Below are positions 32,498-42,124 of a DNA stretch of 64,000 bases, in pieces (position 1 is the first letter of the stretch; each line of letters begins with the position of its first letter). A program made the position numbers and the translations under genes. This DNA comes from Pseudomonas typographi (GTDB lineage Bacteria; Pseudomonadota; Gammaproteobacteria; Pseudomonadales; Pseudomonadaceae), in contig NZ_JAAOCA010000008.1 in NCBI RefSeq assembly GCF_014694385.1, forward strand, positions 1 through 64,000, read 5' to 3'. A model generated the notes under the pieces. That model was given only the letters and a program-made list of their open reading frames with translations, did not search any database and was not told the DNA's origin.

Positions 32498-33679
32498 ATG
32501 TTGCTGACCCTGTTCAACGAAATGCGCGTGGCCAAGGTGCCCGTATCCCTGCGCGAGCTGCTCGATTTGGTCGAAGCCCTGCAGCAGCATGTAACATTCG
32601 CCGACATGGACGAATTCTACTACCTGGCCCGGGCCATTCTGGTCAAGGACGAGCGCCACTTCGACAAGTTCGACCGCGCCTTCGGCGCCTACTTCGACGG
32701 CCTCGAACAACTCGATGAGCACCTCCAGGCGCTGATCCCCGAAGACTGGCTACGCCAGGAGTTCGAACGTGCCCTCAGCGCTGAAGAGCGGGCACGCATT
32801 CAAACCCTCGGTGGCCTCGAGGCACTTATCGACGTGTTCAAACAACGCCTGCAAGAGCAAAAAGGCCGCCATGCCGGTGGCAACAAGTGGATTGGCACCG
32901 GCGGCACCAGCCCATTCGGCTCCGGCGGCTTCAACCCAGAAGGCATGCGCCTGGGCGATGCCGGTAAACGCCAGGGCAAGGCCGTGAAGGTGTGGGAGCA
33001 ACGCGACTACAAGAACCTTGACGATCACGTTGAGCTGGGCACGCGCAACATGAAAATCGCCTTGCGTCGCCTGCGCAAGTTCGCCCGCCAAGGGGCAGCC
33101 GACGAGTTCGACATCGACGGCACCATCGACCACACCGCCCGTGATGGGGGCCTGCTTAATATCCAAATGCGCCCCGAGCGGCGCAACCGGGTCAAATTGC
33201 TGCTATTGCTCGATATCGGCGGCTCGATGGACGCCCACGTAAAAGTCTGTGAGGAATTGTTCTCGGCGTGCAAAACCGAGTTCAAGCACCTGGAATACTT
33301 TTACTTTCACAATTTCATCTATGAGTCGGTGTGGACCAACAATTTACGCCGCAGCACTGAGCGCACGGCGACCTTCGACGTGCTGCGCACCTATGGCGAT
33401 GACTACAAGGTGGTATTCGTCGGCGACGCGGCCATGGCGCCTTACGAAATCACCCACCCCGGCGGCAGCGTCGAACACTGGAACGAGGAATCCGGCTACG
33501 TGTGGATGCAGCGCTTCATGGGCAAGTTCCGCAAGCTTATCTGGATCAACCCCTACCCCAAGGACGCCTGGCACTATACGGCGTCTACCGGGTTGGTCAG
33601 GGAATTGGTGGGTAACAACATGTACCCGCTCAGCGTGGCCGGGCTTGAGGAAGGGATGAAGTACCTGGCGCGGGCGTAA
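32498..33679 (+). CDS. VWA-domain protein, CoxE-like partner of MoxR
   Basis: A 393-aa protein beginning MLLTLFNEMRVAKVPVSLRE, the usual start of CoxE-type VWA proteins. The metal-site motif is LLDIGGSMDAHV near residue 235, a DxGGSM variant in place of DxSxS, and VFVGDAAMAPYEI follows. The ATG at 32498 is chosen for its GAGGG site and family start. Works with the MoxR ATPase next to it; client unknown. Confidence 0.9.
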   Translation: MLLTLFNEMRVAKVPVSLRELLDLVEALQQHVTFADMDEFYYLARAILVKDERHFDKFDRAFGAYFDGLEQLDEHLQALIPEDWLRQEFERALSAEERARIQTLGGLEALIDVFKQRLQEQKGRHAGGNKWIGTGGTSPFGSGGFNPEGMRLGDAGKRQGKAVKVWEQRDYKNLDDHVELGTRNMKIALRRLRKFARQGAADEFDIDGTIDHTARDGGLLNIQMRPERRNRVKLLLLLDIGGSMDAHVKVCEELFSACKTEFKHLEYFYFHNFIYESVWTNNLRRSTERTATFDVLRTYGDDYKVVFVGDAAMAPYEITHPGGSVEHWNEESGYVWMQRFMGKFRKLIWINPYPKDAWHYTASTGLVRELVGNNMYPLSVAGLEEGMKYLARA

Positions 33680-33681
33680 CG

Positions 33682-33703
33682 GCCCAGCCGCACCGGGCTG
33701 GGC
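33682..33703. terminator. Hairpin between convergent genes
   Basis: Perfect 8-bp stem GCCCAGCC/GGCTGGGC with a 6-base loop between the convergent VWA gene and fleQ. No long T-run on either side, so termination is likely but not certain. Confidence 0.6.
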
Positions 33704-33727
33704 TTCGAGCTACGGTGAGGCTGGCGG

Positions 33728-35209
33728 TCAGTCCTCGCCGAGTTCGTCCCCTTCCCCGCCCTGGCGGCTCATGCCATATTTGCGCATTTTTTCCACCAAG
33801 GTGGTGCGGCGGATGCGCAAGCGTTCGGCGGCGCGGGCCACCACGCCATTGGCATCGTCCAACGCCTGTTGGATCAAGCCTTGTTCCAGGCCGCCCAGGT
33901 AATCTTTGAGGTCCAGCCCCTCGGGCGGCAACATTGCGCTGGAGGCGAAATCTGGCGCATGGCCGTTGATCGCCACGCGCTCTTCCAGGTCGCTGCGCAG
34001 GCTGTCGACCAGTTGCTCGTCTTCGTCGTCTACATAGCGGAATTTCTTCGGCAACTCCGACACGCCAATCACCCCATAGGGGTGCATGATCGCCATACGC
34101 TCAACCAGGTTGGCCAGCTCACGCACGTTGCCGGGCCAGCCGTGGCGACACAGGGACATGATCGCCGCGGAGTTGAAGCGGATCGAACCGCGCTTCTCGT
34201 GCTCCATCCTCGAGATGAGTTCGTTCATCAGCAGGGGGATGTCTTCGACGCGTTCGCGCAGCGGCGCCATCTCGATGGGGAACACATTCAAGCGATAGTA
34301 GAGGTCTTCGCGAAAGGTCCCGACTTCGATCATGCTTTCAAGGTTTTTGTGGGTCGCGGCGATGATGCGCACATCGATGCTCTGGGTTTTGTTGCTACCC
34401 ACCCGCTCGAAGGTACGCTCCTGCAGCACACGCAGCAATTTGACCTGCATCGGCAACGGCATGTCGCCGATTTCATCGAGAAACAGGGTGCCGCCATTGG
34501 CCAGTTCGAAACGCCCGGCACGGCTGGTGATCGCCCCGGTGAAGGCGCCTTTCTCATGGCCGAACAGCTCGCTTTCGAGCAATTCGGCAGGTATCGCCCC
34601 GCAGTTGACCGGCACGAACGGTGCCTCGCGGCGCTTGGAATGATAATGCAGATTACGCGCGACCACCTCTTTGCCGGTACCGGATTCACCCAGAATCAGC
34701 ACGCTGGCGTCGGTGTCGGCCACCTGTTGCATCATCTGCCGTATATGCTGGATGGCGCGGCTGGTGCCGACCAGGCTGCGGAACAGGTTGGGCTCACGTT
34801 GGCGGCCCCGCTCCCGGGCTTGGTCGTACATTTCGCGGTACACCTGGGCACGGTGCAACGAATCGAGCAGCTTGCTATAGCTGGGCGGCATCTCAAGGTT
34901 CGACAATACACGCCGGCGCAAGTCGTCAGGCAGGTCAGGCAGGCTGGTATCACCCAACAGCAGCACCGGCAGGTATTGATCCCAGGCCGACAAGGTTTTC
35001 AGCAAACCCAGCAGATGGCCTGGTGTGTTCACAGTGCCGACCAACACGCAAAGGACTTCACGGCTGGAGGCCAGCGAATCGACCACGGCCTGCCAATCGG
35101 CGCTGGCACAGGGTAGGTTGTCCTCACCGAGGAAATTCAGGATGACCGCCAAGTCACGGCGGCGCACGCTATCGTCATCGATCAGCAGAATCTTGGTTTC
35201 ACGCCACAT
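33728..35209 (-). CDS. fleQ: Flagellar master regulator FleQ
   Basis: A 493-aa sigma-54 enhancer-binding protein. It has an N-terminal FleQ/REC-like domain ([20 protein letters not shown]), an AAA+ core with Walker [14 protein letters not shown], the sigma-54 contact GAFTGA, Walker [12 protein letters not shown] and a Fis-type helix-turn-helix end. It activates class II flagellar operons and, with c-di-GMP, switches exopolysaccharide genes. The sigma-54 sites in this window are its targets. The genes normally next to it, fleS and fleR, are absent downstream. Confidence 0.97.
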   Translation of the reverse strand: MWRETKILLIDDDSVRRRDLAVILNFLGEDNLPCASADWQAVVDSLASSREVLCVLVGTVNTPGHLLGLLKTLSAWDQYLPVLLLGDTSLPDLPDDLRRRVLSNLEMPPSYSKLLDSLHRAQVYREMYDQARERGRQREPNLFRSLVGTSRAIQHIRQMMQQVADTDASVLILGESGTGKEVVARNLHYHSKRREAPFVPVNCGAIPAELLESELFGHEKGAFTGAITSRAGRFELANGGTLFLDEIGDMPLPMQVKLLRVLQERTFERVGSNKTQSIDVRIIAATHKNLESMIEVGTFREDLYYRLNVFPIEMAPLRERVEDIPLLMNELISRMEHEKRGSIRFNSAAIMSLCRHGWPGNVRELANLVERMAIMHPYGVIGVSELPKKFRYVDDEDEQLVDSLRSDLEERVAINGHAPDFASSAMLPPEGLDLKDYLGGLEQGLIQQALDDANGVVARAAERLRIRRTTLVEKMRKYGMSRQGGEGDELGED

Positions 35210-35381
35210 GCAATAGCAACTTCCCTAGTCAACCAGATGCCCTTCGGGCGCGTGAGAGATGAAGTGGTATTGTATCGCCATCCCTGCGCCGAATGTGAAC
35301 TTCGTCACTAGTAAAGTCAAAAATACCGCTACAGTCAAATTTATGGCGCAACATTTCTATCACCGCTTGCAGCTTCGGCCG

Positions 35382-35675
35382 TTAGCGGAAAAGCCGGTAA
35401 ACCTTGGCGGCGTTGCTGGCTTGTTTGACGTGGCGGATCTCGCTGGCGGTGTCGTCGCGCACCTGGCGGGTGGCGCTGAGCAACTGCCGGTAAACACCCA
35501 TCAGCGCTTCAAGGTTTTCGCGCAGGCCGGCGTGGTCGGCGCTGGTCTCAACGAGTACCGACTCGACGCAGGCGCGGCATTCCAGGTCGAGCCGGCCGAT
35601 GGCGTCCCAGTCTTGCAAGGCCAACGCATCCACCAGCGCATAGCGTGTGGCTTCGATTTTCTGCAATGCGCTCAT
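35382..35675 (-). CDS. fliT: Flagellar chaperone FliT
   Basis: A 97-aa cytosolic export chaperone candidate, helical (SALQKIEATRYALVDALALQ). The ATG at 35675 follows GGAGGG. It lies after fliS, the standard order; FliT binds the cap protein FliD before export. Sequence similarity in this family is low, so identity rests on size and place. Confidence 0.8.
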   Translation of the reverse strand: MSALQKIEATRYALVDALALQDWDAIGRLDLECRACVESVLVETSADHAGLRENLEALMGVYRQLLSATRQVRDDTASEIRHVKQASNAAKVYRLFR

Positions 35676-35734
35676 GGTGCCCTCCACGGGCGGCGATACG
35701 GGCGAATGGTACATGGCGACCTCGTTGGAAAACG

Positions 35735-36148
35735 TTATGGCGTCTTGGCCAGGGCTTGGGCGGCCAACTGCGGATCGATGCTGTCCCAACCTTGCTTGAG
35801 GGTGCCGAGCAAGCGGCTGGTTTCATCAAGGATGCGCACATCGTTGCTACGGTTGGCTTCGACCAGGCGGCGGCTGATGTAGTCGTACAGCCGGGCGTAG
35901 TTCTGCGCGATATCACCGCCCCGCTGGAAATCCAACCCTTCGCGCAGCCCACTGATGATCGCCACGGCCTTGCCGATCAGCACACCCTTGTCAGCCAACT
36001 CCCCACGCTCCATCTTGCCGCGGGCCTGGGCGATACGGTTGAGGCCACCGTCCATCAGCATTTGAATCAAACGGTGGGGCGATGCATCCTCAAGGGCTGC
36101 TTGGGTGTTCACGTTTCGGTATTGGCGAAGCGCGGCCATGCGATTCAT
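35735..36148 (-). CDS. fliS: Flagellin export chaperone FliS
   Basis: A 137-aa helical protein with the FliS core ASPHRLIQMLMDGGLNRIAQ and the ARLYDYISRRLVEAN segment. It holds flagellin monomeric until export. Start ATG with GAGGAAAG upstream. Part of flaG-fliD-fliS-fliT. Confidence 0.94.
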   Translation of the reverse strand: MNRMAALRQYRNVNTQAALEDASPHRLIQMLMDGGLNRIAQARGKMERGELADKGVLIGKAVAIISGLREGLDFQRGGDIAQNYARLYDYISRRLVEANRSNDVRILDETSRLLGTLKQGWDSIDPQLAAQALAKTP

Positions 36149-36240
36149 CGAAGGCTTTCCTCATCAGTGGTCAGCGGCTGCTGTTACCTTTATATCGGCG
36201 CGCAGCGCTGTTCCTTTAACGCCCCGCGCACCGGCGCAGG

Positions 36241-37659
36241 TCAATCGTCCGAGCTGTTGTTGAGGGCGTCGAGCGTCGTCAATACGCTGCTGCTGGTCGC
36301 GTTCAACTGTGCCACCAAGGTATCCATCGCGTTGTATTTGGCATACAAGGTGGTTTCCAGTTTATCCATACGCCGGTCAAGGGTGTCTTGCTGGTCCGAG
36401 AGGCTCGACAAGGTATCGTTGAGCGTATCTTCGCGCTGGTCGAGCAGGCCGTTGGTTTGGGTATAGATGTCCATCGAATCGGACATGCGGGTAAGCAAGC
36501 TGCCGGTACCGGTGAAAAAGCCGGCCACCGATGAGGCATTGGTTTCCAAGGCCGTCGTAAGCTTGTCATCATCGACCGCCAAGGTGCCGTCGCTCTGGGT
36601 AGACACACCCAATTGGGACAGAATGGAGATCGTGCCACCATTGGTGGACGAACTCACCAGTTGGTTGCGCAGCGTCGACAGAATCGTGCGGGTGGTGGCA
36701 TCACTGGTCAACGCCGCAGCCGTGGTCGTGGTGGCACCGTCATCATCGGTGCTGCTGGTAACCGAGGTCAGCGATTTGATTGATGTAACCAACGTGTTGT
36801 AGGCGTCGACGAAGCTTTGCACCGAAGTTTTCAGGCCGTCGGTGTTGGTATCGACGGTCAGGGTCGATTTGCCCGTATCGACCAGCGTAAACGAAACGCC
36901 TTCGATCGCGCTGTCGATGGTATTGCTGGCACTGCTCATGGTCAGGCCGTCGATCGTGTAGGACGCATTGGCCGACTGGATAACGTAACCACCCGTGGTG
37001 GACGTGGCCGCGGCGCTCGGGTCGATGCTGAGCTTGGCCAGGTCCGAATCCGTCAGCGACGAACCGCTGTTGCCGTCGCTGTCGGTCACCGTCATGGTGA
37101 TGTCGTTGCCCGAGCCGGTGGTGGTCGACGACAGCACCAGGCGCTGGCCGGAGTCGTCCGAGATGATCGAGGCCGTGACGCCGCTGTCTTTGAGCGCGGT
37201 ATTGAGGCTGTCCTTGATGGTCGACAGGCTGGCGCCGGCCGCCACGCTAACGCTCACCGGCGTGCCGCTGCCCACGCTGACCTTCAACGTGCTGGCCGAA
37301 AACGTGGTGCCGGAGGTGATGTACGCCGAAGACACTTTGGAGGCAGCCGCCAGGCTGGTGGTGTTGATCGTATAGGTGCCACTGGTCGCACCGGTGCCCA
37401 GCGTGGTGGTGAGTTTGGTCGTGTCCGACGAACTGGCGGCCAAGCCGGTGAAAGAATCGCTGGTATTGAGGTCGGCCAGGGCAGTTTGGAACGTATCCAG
37501 CGCGCTTTTGAGGGTACCGATGGCCGAGAGCTTGGTGGTCGCCTCGGTCTTGGCGGTATCAATTTGGTTTTGCTTTGGCGTTTTCGAGGCCGAAACCATG
37601 GAAGACACGATTGAGTCGATGTCGATGCCCGACCCGACGCCATTAACCGATGTAGACAT
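36241..37659 (-). CDS. fliD: Flagellar cap protein FliD
   Basis: A 472-aa filament cap that folds flagellin at the tip. N-terminus VNGVGSGIDIDSIVSSMVSA and C-terminus with coiled coil (LSSLSDQQDTLDRRMDKLET, then YNAMDTLVAQLNATSSSVLT) are conserved. The central part is Ser/Thr/Asp-rich and variable. A sigma-54 site lies 64 bases upstream. Confidence 0.96.
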   Translation of the reverse strand: MSTSVNGVGSGIDIDSIVSSMVSASKTPKQNQIDTAKTEATTKLSAIGTLKSALDTFQTALADLNTSDSFTGLAASSSDTTKLTTTLGTGATSGTYTINTTSLAAASKVSSAYITSGTTFSASTLKVSVGSGTPVSVSVAAGASLSTIKDSLNTALKDSGVTASIISDDSGQRLVLSSTTTGSGNDITMTVTDSDGNSGSSLTDSDLAKLSIDPSAAATSTTGGYVIQSANASYTIDGLTMSSASNTIDSAIEGVSFTLVDTGKSTLTVDTNTDGLKTSVQSFVDAYNTLVTSIKSLTSVTSSTDDDGATTTTAAALTSDATTRTILSTLRNQLVSSSTNGGTISILSQLGVSTQSDGTLAVDDDKLTTALETNASSVAGFFTGTGSLLTRMSDSMDIYTQTNGLLDQREDTLNDTLSSLSDQQDTLDRRMDKLETTLYAKYNAMDTLVAQLNATSSSVLTTLDALNNSSDD

Positions 37660-37722
37660 GCAGTGTCACTCCCACAAAATTCTGGCGCGGTGCGCCACCC
37701 AATGGCGAATGCGGACCTTACT

Positions 37723-37738
37723 TGCAACGTCCGCGCCA
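37723..37738 (-). promoter_or_regulatory. Sigma-54 promoter of fliD
   Basis: On the minus strand TGGCGCGGACGTTGCA matches the consensus TGGCACG-N4-TTGCA with correct spacing. It lies between flaG and fliD, so fliDST can be transcribed apart from flaG under FleQ. Confidence 0.75.
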
Positions 37739-37742
37739 TCAA

Positions 37743-38096
37743 TTAGGCCCAATCGTTGAATAGCAAGCTGTCGCCGTCTTTCAGGCTTTGGGCAAGCTTC
37801 AGCGCCACTTCCGACGGCATCTGCCGAACCACTTCGCCGGTTTGCGTGGCGATCACCTTGACCACCGTTTCACCGGTGCCCTCGTCGACCGAGAACTCAA
37901 GGTTGCGTTGGTTGGCGGCCACATAAGCCTGCAGGCTACCGATCGCTTCATCCAGGGAAGGGTCACGGCTGTCGTTATCGGCCTTTTTCCGGGCCGACAG
38001 CTCGGAGGTCACCGCCTGCTGGGTAACGGTCGTGCCTGCCGTGCTGGCCTGGGCCGTGGCGACGGCGGCTTGCATCACATTGAGATTGATATCCAT
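37743..38096 (-). CDS. flaG: FlaG family protein
   Basis: A 117-aa protein with the FlaG core NQRNLEFSVDEGTGETVVKV and TQTGEVVRQMPSEVALKLAQ. It affects filament length. It lies between fliC and fliD, separated from fliC by a strong terminator. Confidence 0.93.
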   Translation of the reverse strand: MDINLNVMQAAVATAQASTAGTTVTQQAVTSELSARKKADNDSRDPSLDEAIGSLQAYVAANQRNLEFSVDEGTGETVVKVIATQTGEVVRQMPSEVALKLAQSLKDGDSLLFNDWA

Positions 38097-38120
38097 CGTT
38101 CAAACCTCTTTTGCGAACGC

Positions 38121-38147
38121 AAGAAAGGGCGCGGGGCGCCCTTTCTT
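38121..38147 (-). terminator. Terminator of fliC
   Basis: Perfect 12-bp stem AAGAAAGGGCGC/GCGCCCTTTCTT with a 3-base loop, 24 bases after the fliC stop. The A/T ends supply the T-run. Confidence 0.92.
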
Positions 38148-38170
38148 TACGGTAGGCCGTCAGGCCCCTC

Positions 38171-39304
38171 TTATTGCAGCAGCTTCAGTACAGCCGAAGG
38201 CAACTGGTTGGCTTGGGCCAGTACAGCAGTGGCCGCCGATTGCAGGGTTTGCTGCTTGGTCATCTCGGCCGTTTCCGCCGCGAAGTCCACATCCTGAATG
38301 GTCGAACGTGCCGCGGTGGCGCTTTCGGAAACGTTCTGCAGGTTCGAGATGGTGCTGTCCAGACGGTTCTGGATGGCGCCGAGCGACGAGCGCTGAGTAT
38401 CGATTTGCTTGAGCGCGGCATCGATAACCTGGGTGGCCTTCTGTGCAGACGTGGCGTCGGAGACGTTCAGGTCTTGAACGGTGAAGGAAGAGCTGACTAT
38501 GACGGTCGAATCCGCACCGCCGGACAGATCACCCGTACCGGTAACGGCTTTTATGTCGCTGCCGGACGTCAGCACGATACCAGTGCCTGCACTGTTCAGG
38601 GTAGCCGTTACACCGCTTACTTGGGTGTTGATCGCGCTGACCATGTCAGAAGCGGTAGAACCTGAAGCCAGGGTGATAGTGGTACCGGCGATCGTCAGGC
38701 TCGACGAAGCCAGAGCAGCACCGGCACTTGCGCCGCCGGTGCTAATGCTGACACTGGCCAAACCTGCCGTACCCTTGAGCGCGGTAGCGCCCATGTCGCT
38801 GAGGCTGAAGCTCACGGTTTCGTTGGCGTTTGCACCCACTTGGAAGGTCAGGGTGCCCTTGTTGCCAGCGGTGCCGTCGAGCAACTTGATACCCGAAGTA
38901 CCACCACCGAAGGTGGTGGTATCGGAGATACGGGTCAGTTCGGCGGTCAGCGATTTGAATTCTTGGTTCAGCGAGCTCTGGTCTTCAGAGCTGTTGCTAC
39001 CGTTGGCCGACTGCAGGGACAGTTCACGCATACGCTGCAGGATGTTGGTGGACTCTTGCAGCGCGCCTTCAGCGGCGGTCGCGATGGAGTTGGCATCCTG
39101 GGCGTTCTTCACAGCCACATCCAAGCCGTTGACCTGACTGGTCAGGCGGTTGGAGATCTGCGAGCCGGCGGCGTCATCTTTGGCGCTGTTGATACGCAGG
39201 CCAGTCGACAGGCGAGTCATCGAGGTGGTGAGCGCGTCGGAAGATTTCGTCAGGTTCTTTTGAACCGACAGGGAGGCGATGTTGGTGTTGACGGTAAGAG
39301 CCAT
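38171..39304 (-). CDS. fliC: Flagellin FliC
   Basis: A 377-aa filament subunit. N-terminus [20 protein letters not shown] and C-terminus [20 protein letters not shown] with a final SAVLKLLQ are the conserved D0/D1 parts; the centre is short and Ser/Thr/Gly-rich, suiting glycosylation by the enzymes encoded upstream. Own FliA promoter and terminator make it a single-gene unit. Confidence 0.97.
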   Translation of the reverse strand: MALTVNTNIASLSVQKNLTKSSDALTTSMTRLSTGLRINSAKDDAAGSQISNRLTSQVNGLDVAVKNAQDANSIATAAEGALQESTNILQRMRELSLQSANGSNSSEDQSSLNQEFKSLTAELTRISDTTTFGGGTSGIKLLDGTAGNKGTLTFQVGANANETVSFSLSDMGATALKGTAGLASVSISTGGASAGAALASSSLTIAGTTITLASGSTASDMVSAINTQVSGVTATLNSAGTGIVLTSGSDIKAVTGTGDLSGGADSTVIVSSSFTVQDLNVSDATSAQKATQVIDAALKQIDTQRSSLGAIQNRLDSTISNLQNVSESATAARSTIQDVDFAAETAEMTKQQTLQSAATAVLAQANQLPSAVLKLLQ

Positions 39305-39394
39305 GACAAGATCCTTGCATTAGGGCTAGACGGTGTAGTGGGTTCTGCGGCCCAGCGTGGCGGCTTTAGTGGCCGTGCAGAACCGTCATAAGGG

Positions 39395-39421
39395 TTATCG
39401 TCGCAGGGCGCTTCCGCTTGA
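39395..39421 (-). promoter_or_regulatory. FliA (sigma-28) promoter of fliC
   Basis: On the minus strand a -10 GACGATAA (consensus GCCGATAA) with an 11-base spacer to TCAAGCGG at -35. It lies about 90 bases before the fliC start. Confidence 0.75.
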
Positions 39422-39545
39422 ATTTTTTTTCGAATATTTTTCATGCGCCTTGGCATTGTGAGGCCGCGTGGCTGGGCGATGGCCCTCTTCTTGCACCCTG
39501 GCAGTACATCGTCAATTCGACGTCACTCTTTAACGGACGTGCTTC

Positions 39546-41183
39546 ATGCATAAGCAGAGCCCTCAGGTTGACATCCAGCGGATCGCCACAGCGCTAGCGC
39601 AAGCTGAAAAAACCGGAAACACCGAGGCGCAGATTCGCCTGTATGAAAAGCTCACCGCGTTGGTACCCGACACGGCGTTAGCCCACGCTCAGCTCGCTCA
39701 CTTGTACTTTGACCAGAACGACGTGGCCAATGCCGGCGGCCACGCCCGCCAGGCGCTGGCCTTGCCGCAAGAGGACAAGGTCGACGCCTTGCTGTTCGAT
39801 CACTTGTGCACGGTGCCAGCATTCATCGACGACCTCGCCCAAGCCCGCCAATGGTACCGGCAGGCGCCGAACCTATGGCGCTTCAAGCTGCTGCACGAGG
39901 CCCTGGAAAAAGTCGAAGCGTACGATGAAATGGAAAGTACCCTGCATAGCCTGCTTGGGACCACTTCCCAACGAGATTACCGCTCACAGTTGCTGACCGT
40001 ACTGGCCCAGGTGTATTACGCCATGGGGCGCTTTCATGATGCGATTGCCTGCTACCAGTTAGGGTTGGAAATCACCCCGCAGGATCGTAAACAACTGTTC
40101 AATATTGGCGCCGCGCTCGAGCACGTAGGCCGCTACCAAGACGCTTATGGCTACTATCAGCGGGTGTTAGAGGTAGACCCCCAGCACGCGGGGGTCCATA
40201 ACAATATTGCATTGCTCATGTTGCGCCTCGGTGAGTTCGAAAGCGGCTGGCAGCATTACGAGTGGCGCTGGCAAGCCACACAGAAAGAACACGAGCAGCA
40301 TTTCAATATCCCACGTTGGTCAGGCGACCCGCTGGCCGGGCGAACATTGCTGGTGTGGGGCGAGCAAGGGATCGGCGACCACATCATGTTCGCCAGCCAA
40401 CTGAATGAACTGATGGCGCTTGACGGCGCACTCCATTACGAAATCTACGCGCGCCTCGACCGTCTGTTCGAGCGCAGCTTTCCAGCCGTGAGCTTCATTC
40501 GACGCGAACAAAGCGGTGCAGTCGCAAGCCCTGAGGACGTGGTATTCAAACAAACTTGGCCGCAGGCCGACGTGCAGATTCCGGCTGGTAGCCTGCCGGC
40601 TTTGTTACGCAAAAGCCGAGAAGCGTTCGGCGCCGGCGCCGCCTATTTGAAGGCAGATGCAAACGCGGTAGCGGCTTACCGAACAAAATATCGTGAACAG
40701 TTCCCGGGCAAGAAACTGATTGGCCTGTCTTGGCGGGGCGGTGCCAGCATTCGCACCGAACGCCAAAGCCGGCGCCTGTCGCAAGCCGACCTGCTACACC
40801 TGCGCGCCTTGCAAAACGTGCAATTCATAGACCTTCAATACAACAGCACGCCTGAAGAATTAGCGGAATTACGTGCCAAAGGCCTGGATATTTTCCATGA
40901 CGATAGCGTGAATGCGATGGAAGACATGGACCCTTTGGCCACCCAACTGTGTGCGTTGGATGCCGTGCTGAGTGTCGATAACACCAATGTCCACCTGGCC
41001 GGCGCGCTCGGCGTTCGCACCTATGCGCTCATTCAGCTCAACCCTAATTGGCGCTGGGGCCTGAATGAAGGGCCCAGCTATTGGTACAACAGCGTCCGGC
41101 TATTTCGTAACCGCGAACTGAGTGACTGGAAGGTAGTGTTGGAGCGGGTCATGGCCGCCATGAAAGACGATGGCGTCGCCTAG
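39546..41183 (+). CDS. TPR-containing glycosyltransferase, flagellin modification
   Basis: A 545-aa protein. The first 260 residues are tetratricopeptide repeats (e.g. YEKLTALVPDTALAHAQLAH; YYAMGRFHDAIACYQLGLEI); the rest resembles GT9/heptosyltransferase-type enzymes, with WGEQGIGDHIMFASQLNE and ALDAVLSVDNTNVHLAGALG. Its place beside fliC suggests transfer of sugars to flagellin Ser/Thr. It runs opposite to fliC and ahead of another transferase-like gene. Donor sugar unknown. Confidence 0.87.
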   Translation: MHKQSPQVDIQRIATALAQAEKTGNTEAQIRLYEKLTALVPDTALAHAQLAHLYFDQNDVANAGGHARQALALPQEDKVDALLFDHLCTVPAFIDDLAQARQWYRQAPNLWRFKLLHEALEKVEAYDEMESTLHSLLGTTSQRDYRSQLLTVLAQVYYAMGRFHDAIACYQLGLEITPQDRKQLFNIGAALEHVGRYQDAYGYYQRVLEVDPQHAGVHNNIALLMLRLGEFESGWQHYEWRWQATQKEHEQHFNIPRWSGDPLAGRTLLVWGEQGIGDHIMFASQLNELMALDGALHYEIYARLDRLFERSFPAVSFIRREQSGAVASPEDVVFKQTWPQADVQIPAGSLPALLRKSREAFGAGAAYLKADANAVAAYRTKYREQFPGKKLIGLSWRGGASIRTERQSRRLSQADLLHLRALQNVQFIDLQYNSTPEELAELRAKGLDIFHDDSVNAMEDMDPLATQLCALDAVLSVDNTNVHLAGALGVRTYALIQLNPNWRWGLNEGPSYWYNSVRLFRNRELSDWKVVLERVMAAMKDDGVA

Positions 41184-41222
41184 TCAAAACCATTGAAAAT
41201 ATCAACGCGCTAGGGAACTCAT

Positions 41223-42065
41223 GTGAACATCAACATCGCCCACATCGGCAACAACGACTGGTTCGACTTCAAGGCCGATATTCTCTATGGCCTGTACCAT
41301 ACGCTCACGGCGTTGGGCCATCACGTCAGCATGAGCCACAACCAGTTTTTCAGCGGTTATCACAACCTGGTGGTCGGCGCCGATTGGCTGGTGGAGGAAG
41401 CGCACCTGCAGCACATCAAAACCACCCATATCGAATATTCCATCTTTGATGTAGAGAGTTTCGACGGCAAGACGATCAACCAACGCGCAGGCTTCAAGAT
41501 AGACAACTATCTAGAGCTGCTGAACCGCAGCACGATGATCATCACCCCTTACAAGTACAACTTCAGGGCCTATGCCAACTGCGGCCTAGCGGAGAAGGCC
41601 GTGTATGCGCCTTGGGGGTACTTTGAGCAATTGGTCGACCCGAACATCAACCGCCAGGCCGCTACGCACTTCGACGCGGTCTTCTTCGGGCTCGTCAAAG
41701 GCGTGCGCAAGCAAAAGATCGACCAGCTTGCCGATATCGCGGGAATGCGCTTGAAAACGGTCAGCACGCAAGACCCACACCTGAGCCGTGCCTATTACCT
41801 GTCAGCCAGCCGCTTTGGTTTGTCGCTGGGCGCAGGCCCCGAAGAACAGTTCGTCAACCCGTTCCGCATCTACCTGATGACCGCCAACGGTATTCCGGTA
41901 TTGGCCGATAACGCTAACGATGAAGACGGTTATCTCAAATACACCGCACGCGGCAGCCTGGACGACATTCACGCGTTTTTCAGCGACCCTCATGCTGAGT
42001 TCACCCTGAGCGGCGCATTAGCGGATGGCCACCGGCTAACGGCCAGTTTTGCTTCCGTGTTCTGA
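41223..42065 (+). CDS. Glycosyltransferase-like protein, flagellin modification
   Basis: A 280-aa protein with GTG start at 41223 preceded by AGGGAA. The N-terminal half (NIAHIGNNDWFDFKADILYG) and the C-terminal LGAGPEEQFVNPFRIYLMTA with NGIPVLADNANDEDGY look like a GT-B enzyme of the CgeB/GT1-like sort. An ATG two bases earlier is followed by TGA, so GTG is the start. Probably works with the preceding gene. Confidence 0.7.
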   Translation: MNINIAHIGNNDWFDFKADILYGLYHTLTALGHHVSMSHNQFFSGYHNLVVGADWLVEEAHLQHIKTTHIEYSIFDVESFDGKTINQRAGFKIDNYLELLNRSTMIITPYKYNFRAYANCGLAEKAVYAPWGYFEQLVDPNINRQAATHFDAVFFGLVKGVRKQKIDQLADIAGMRLKTVSTQDPHLSRAYYLSASRFGLSLGAGPEEQFVNPFRIYLMTANGIPVLADNANDEDGYLKYTARGSLDDIHAFFSDPHAEFTLSGALADGHRLTASFASVF

Positions 42066-42072
42066 ATGCAGA

Positions 42073-42088
42073 GGGCCGCACGCGGCCT
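42073..42088. terminator. Short hairpin between convergent genes
   Basis: GGCCG-CACG-CGGCC stem-loop right after the transferase-like gene, between it and the convergent KASIII gene. No T-run; weak as a terminator. Confidence 0.4.
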
Positions 42089-42124
42089 ATGGGTTCGAAG
42101 GCGCACGCCCTTATAGCAGCACGC

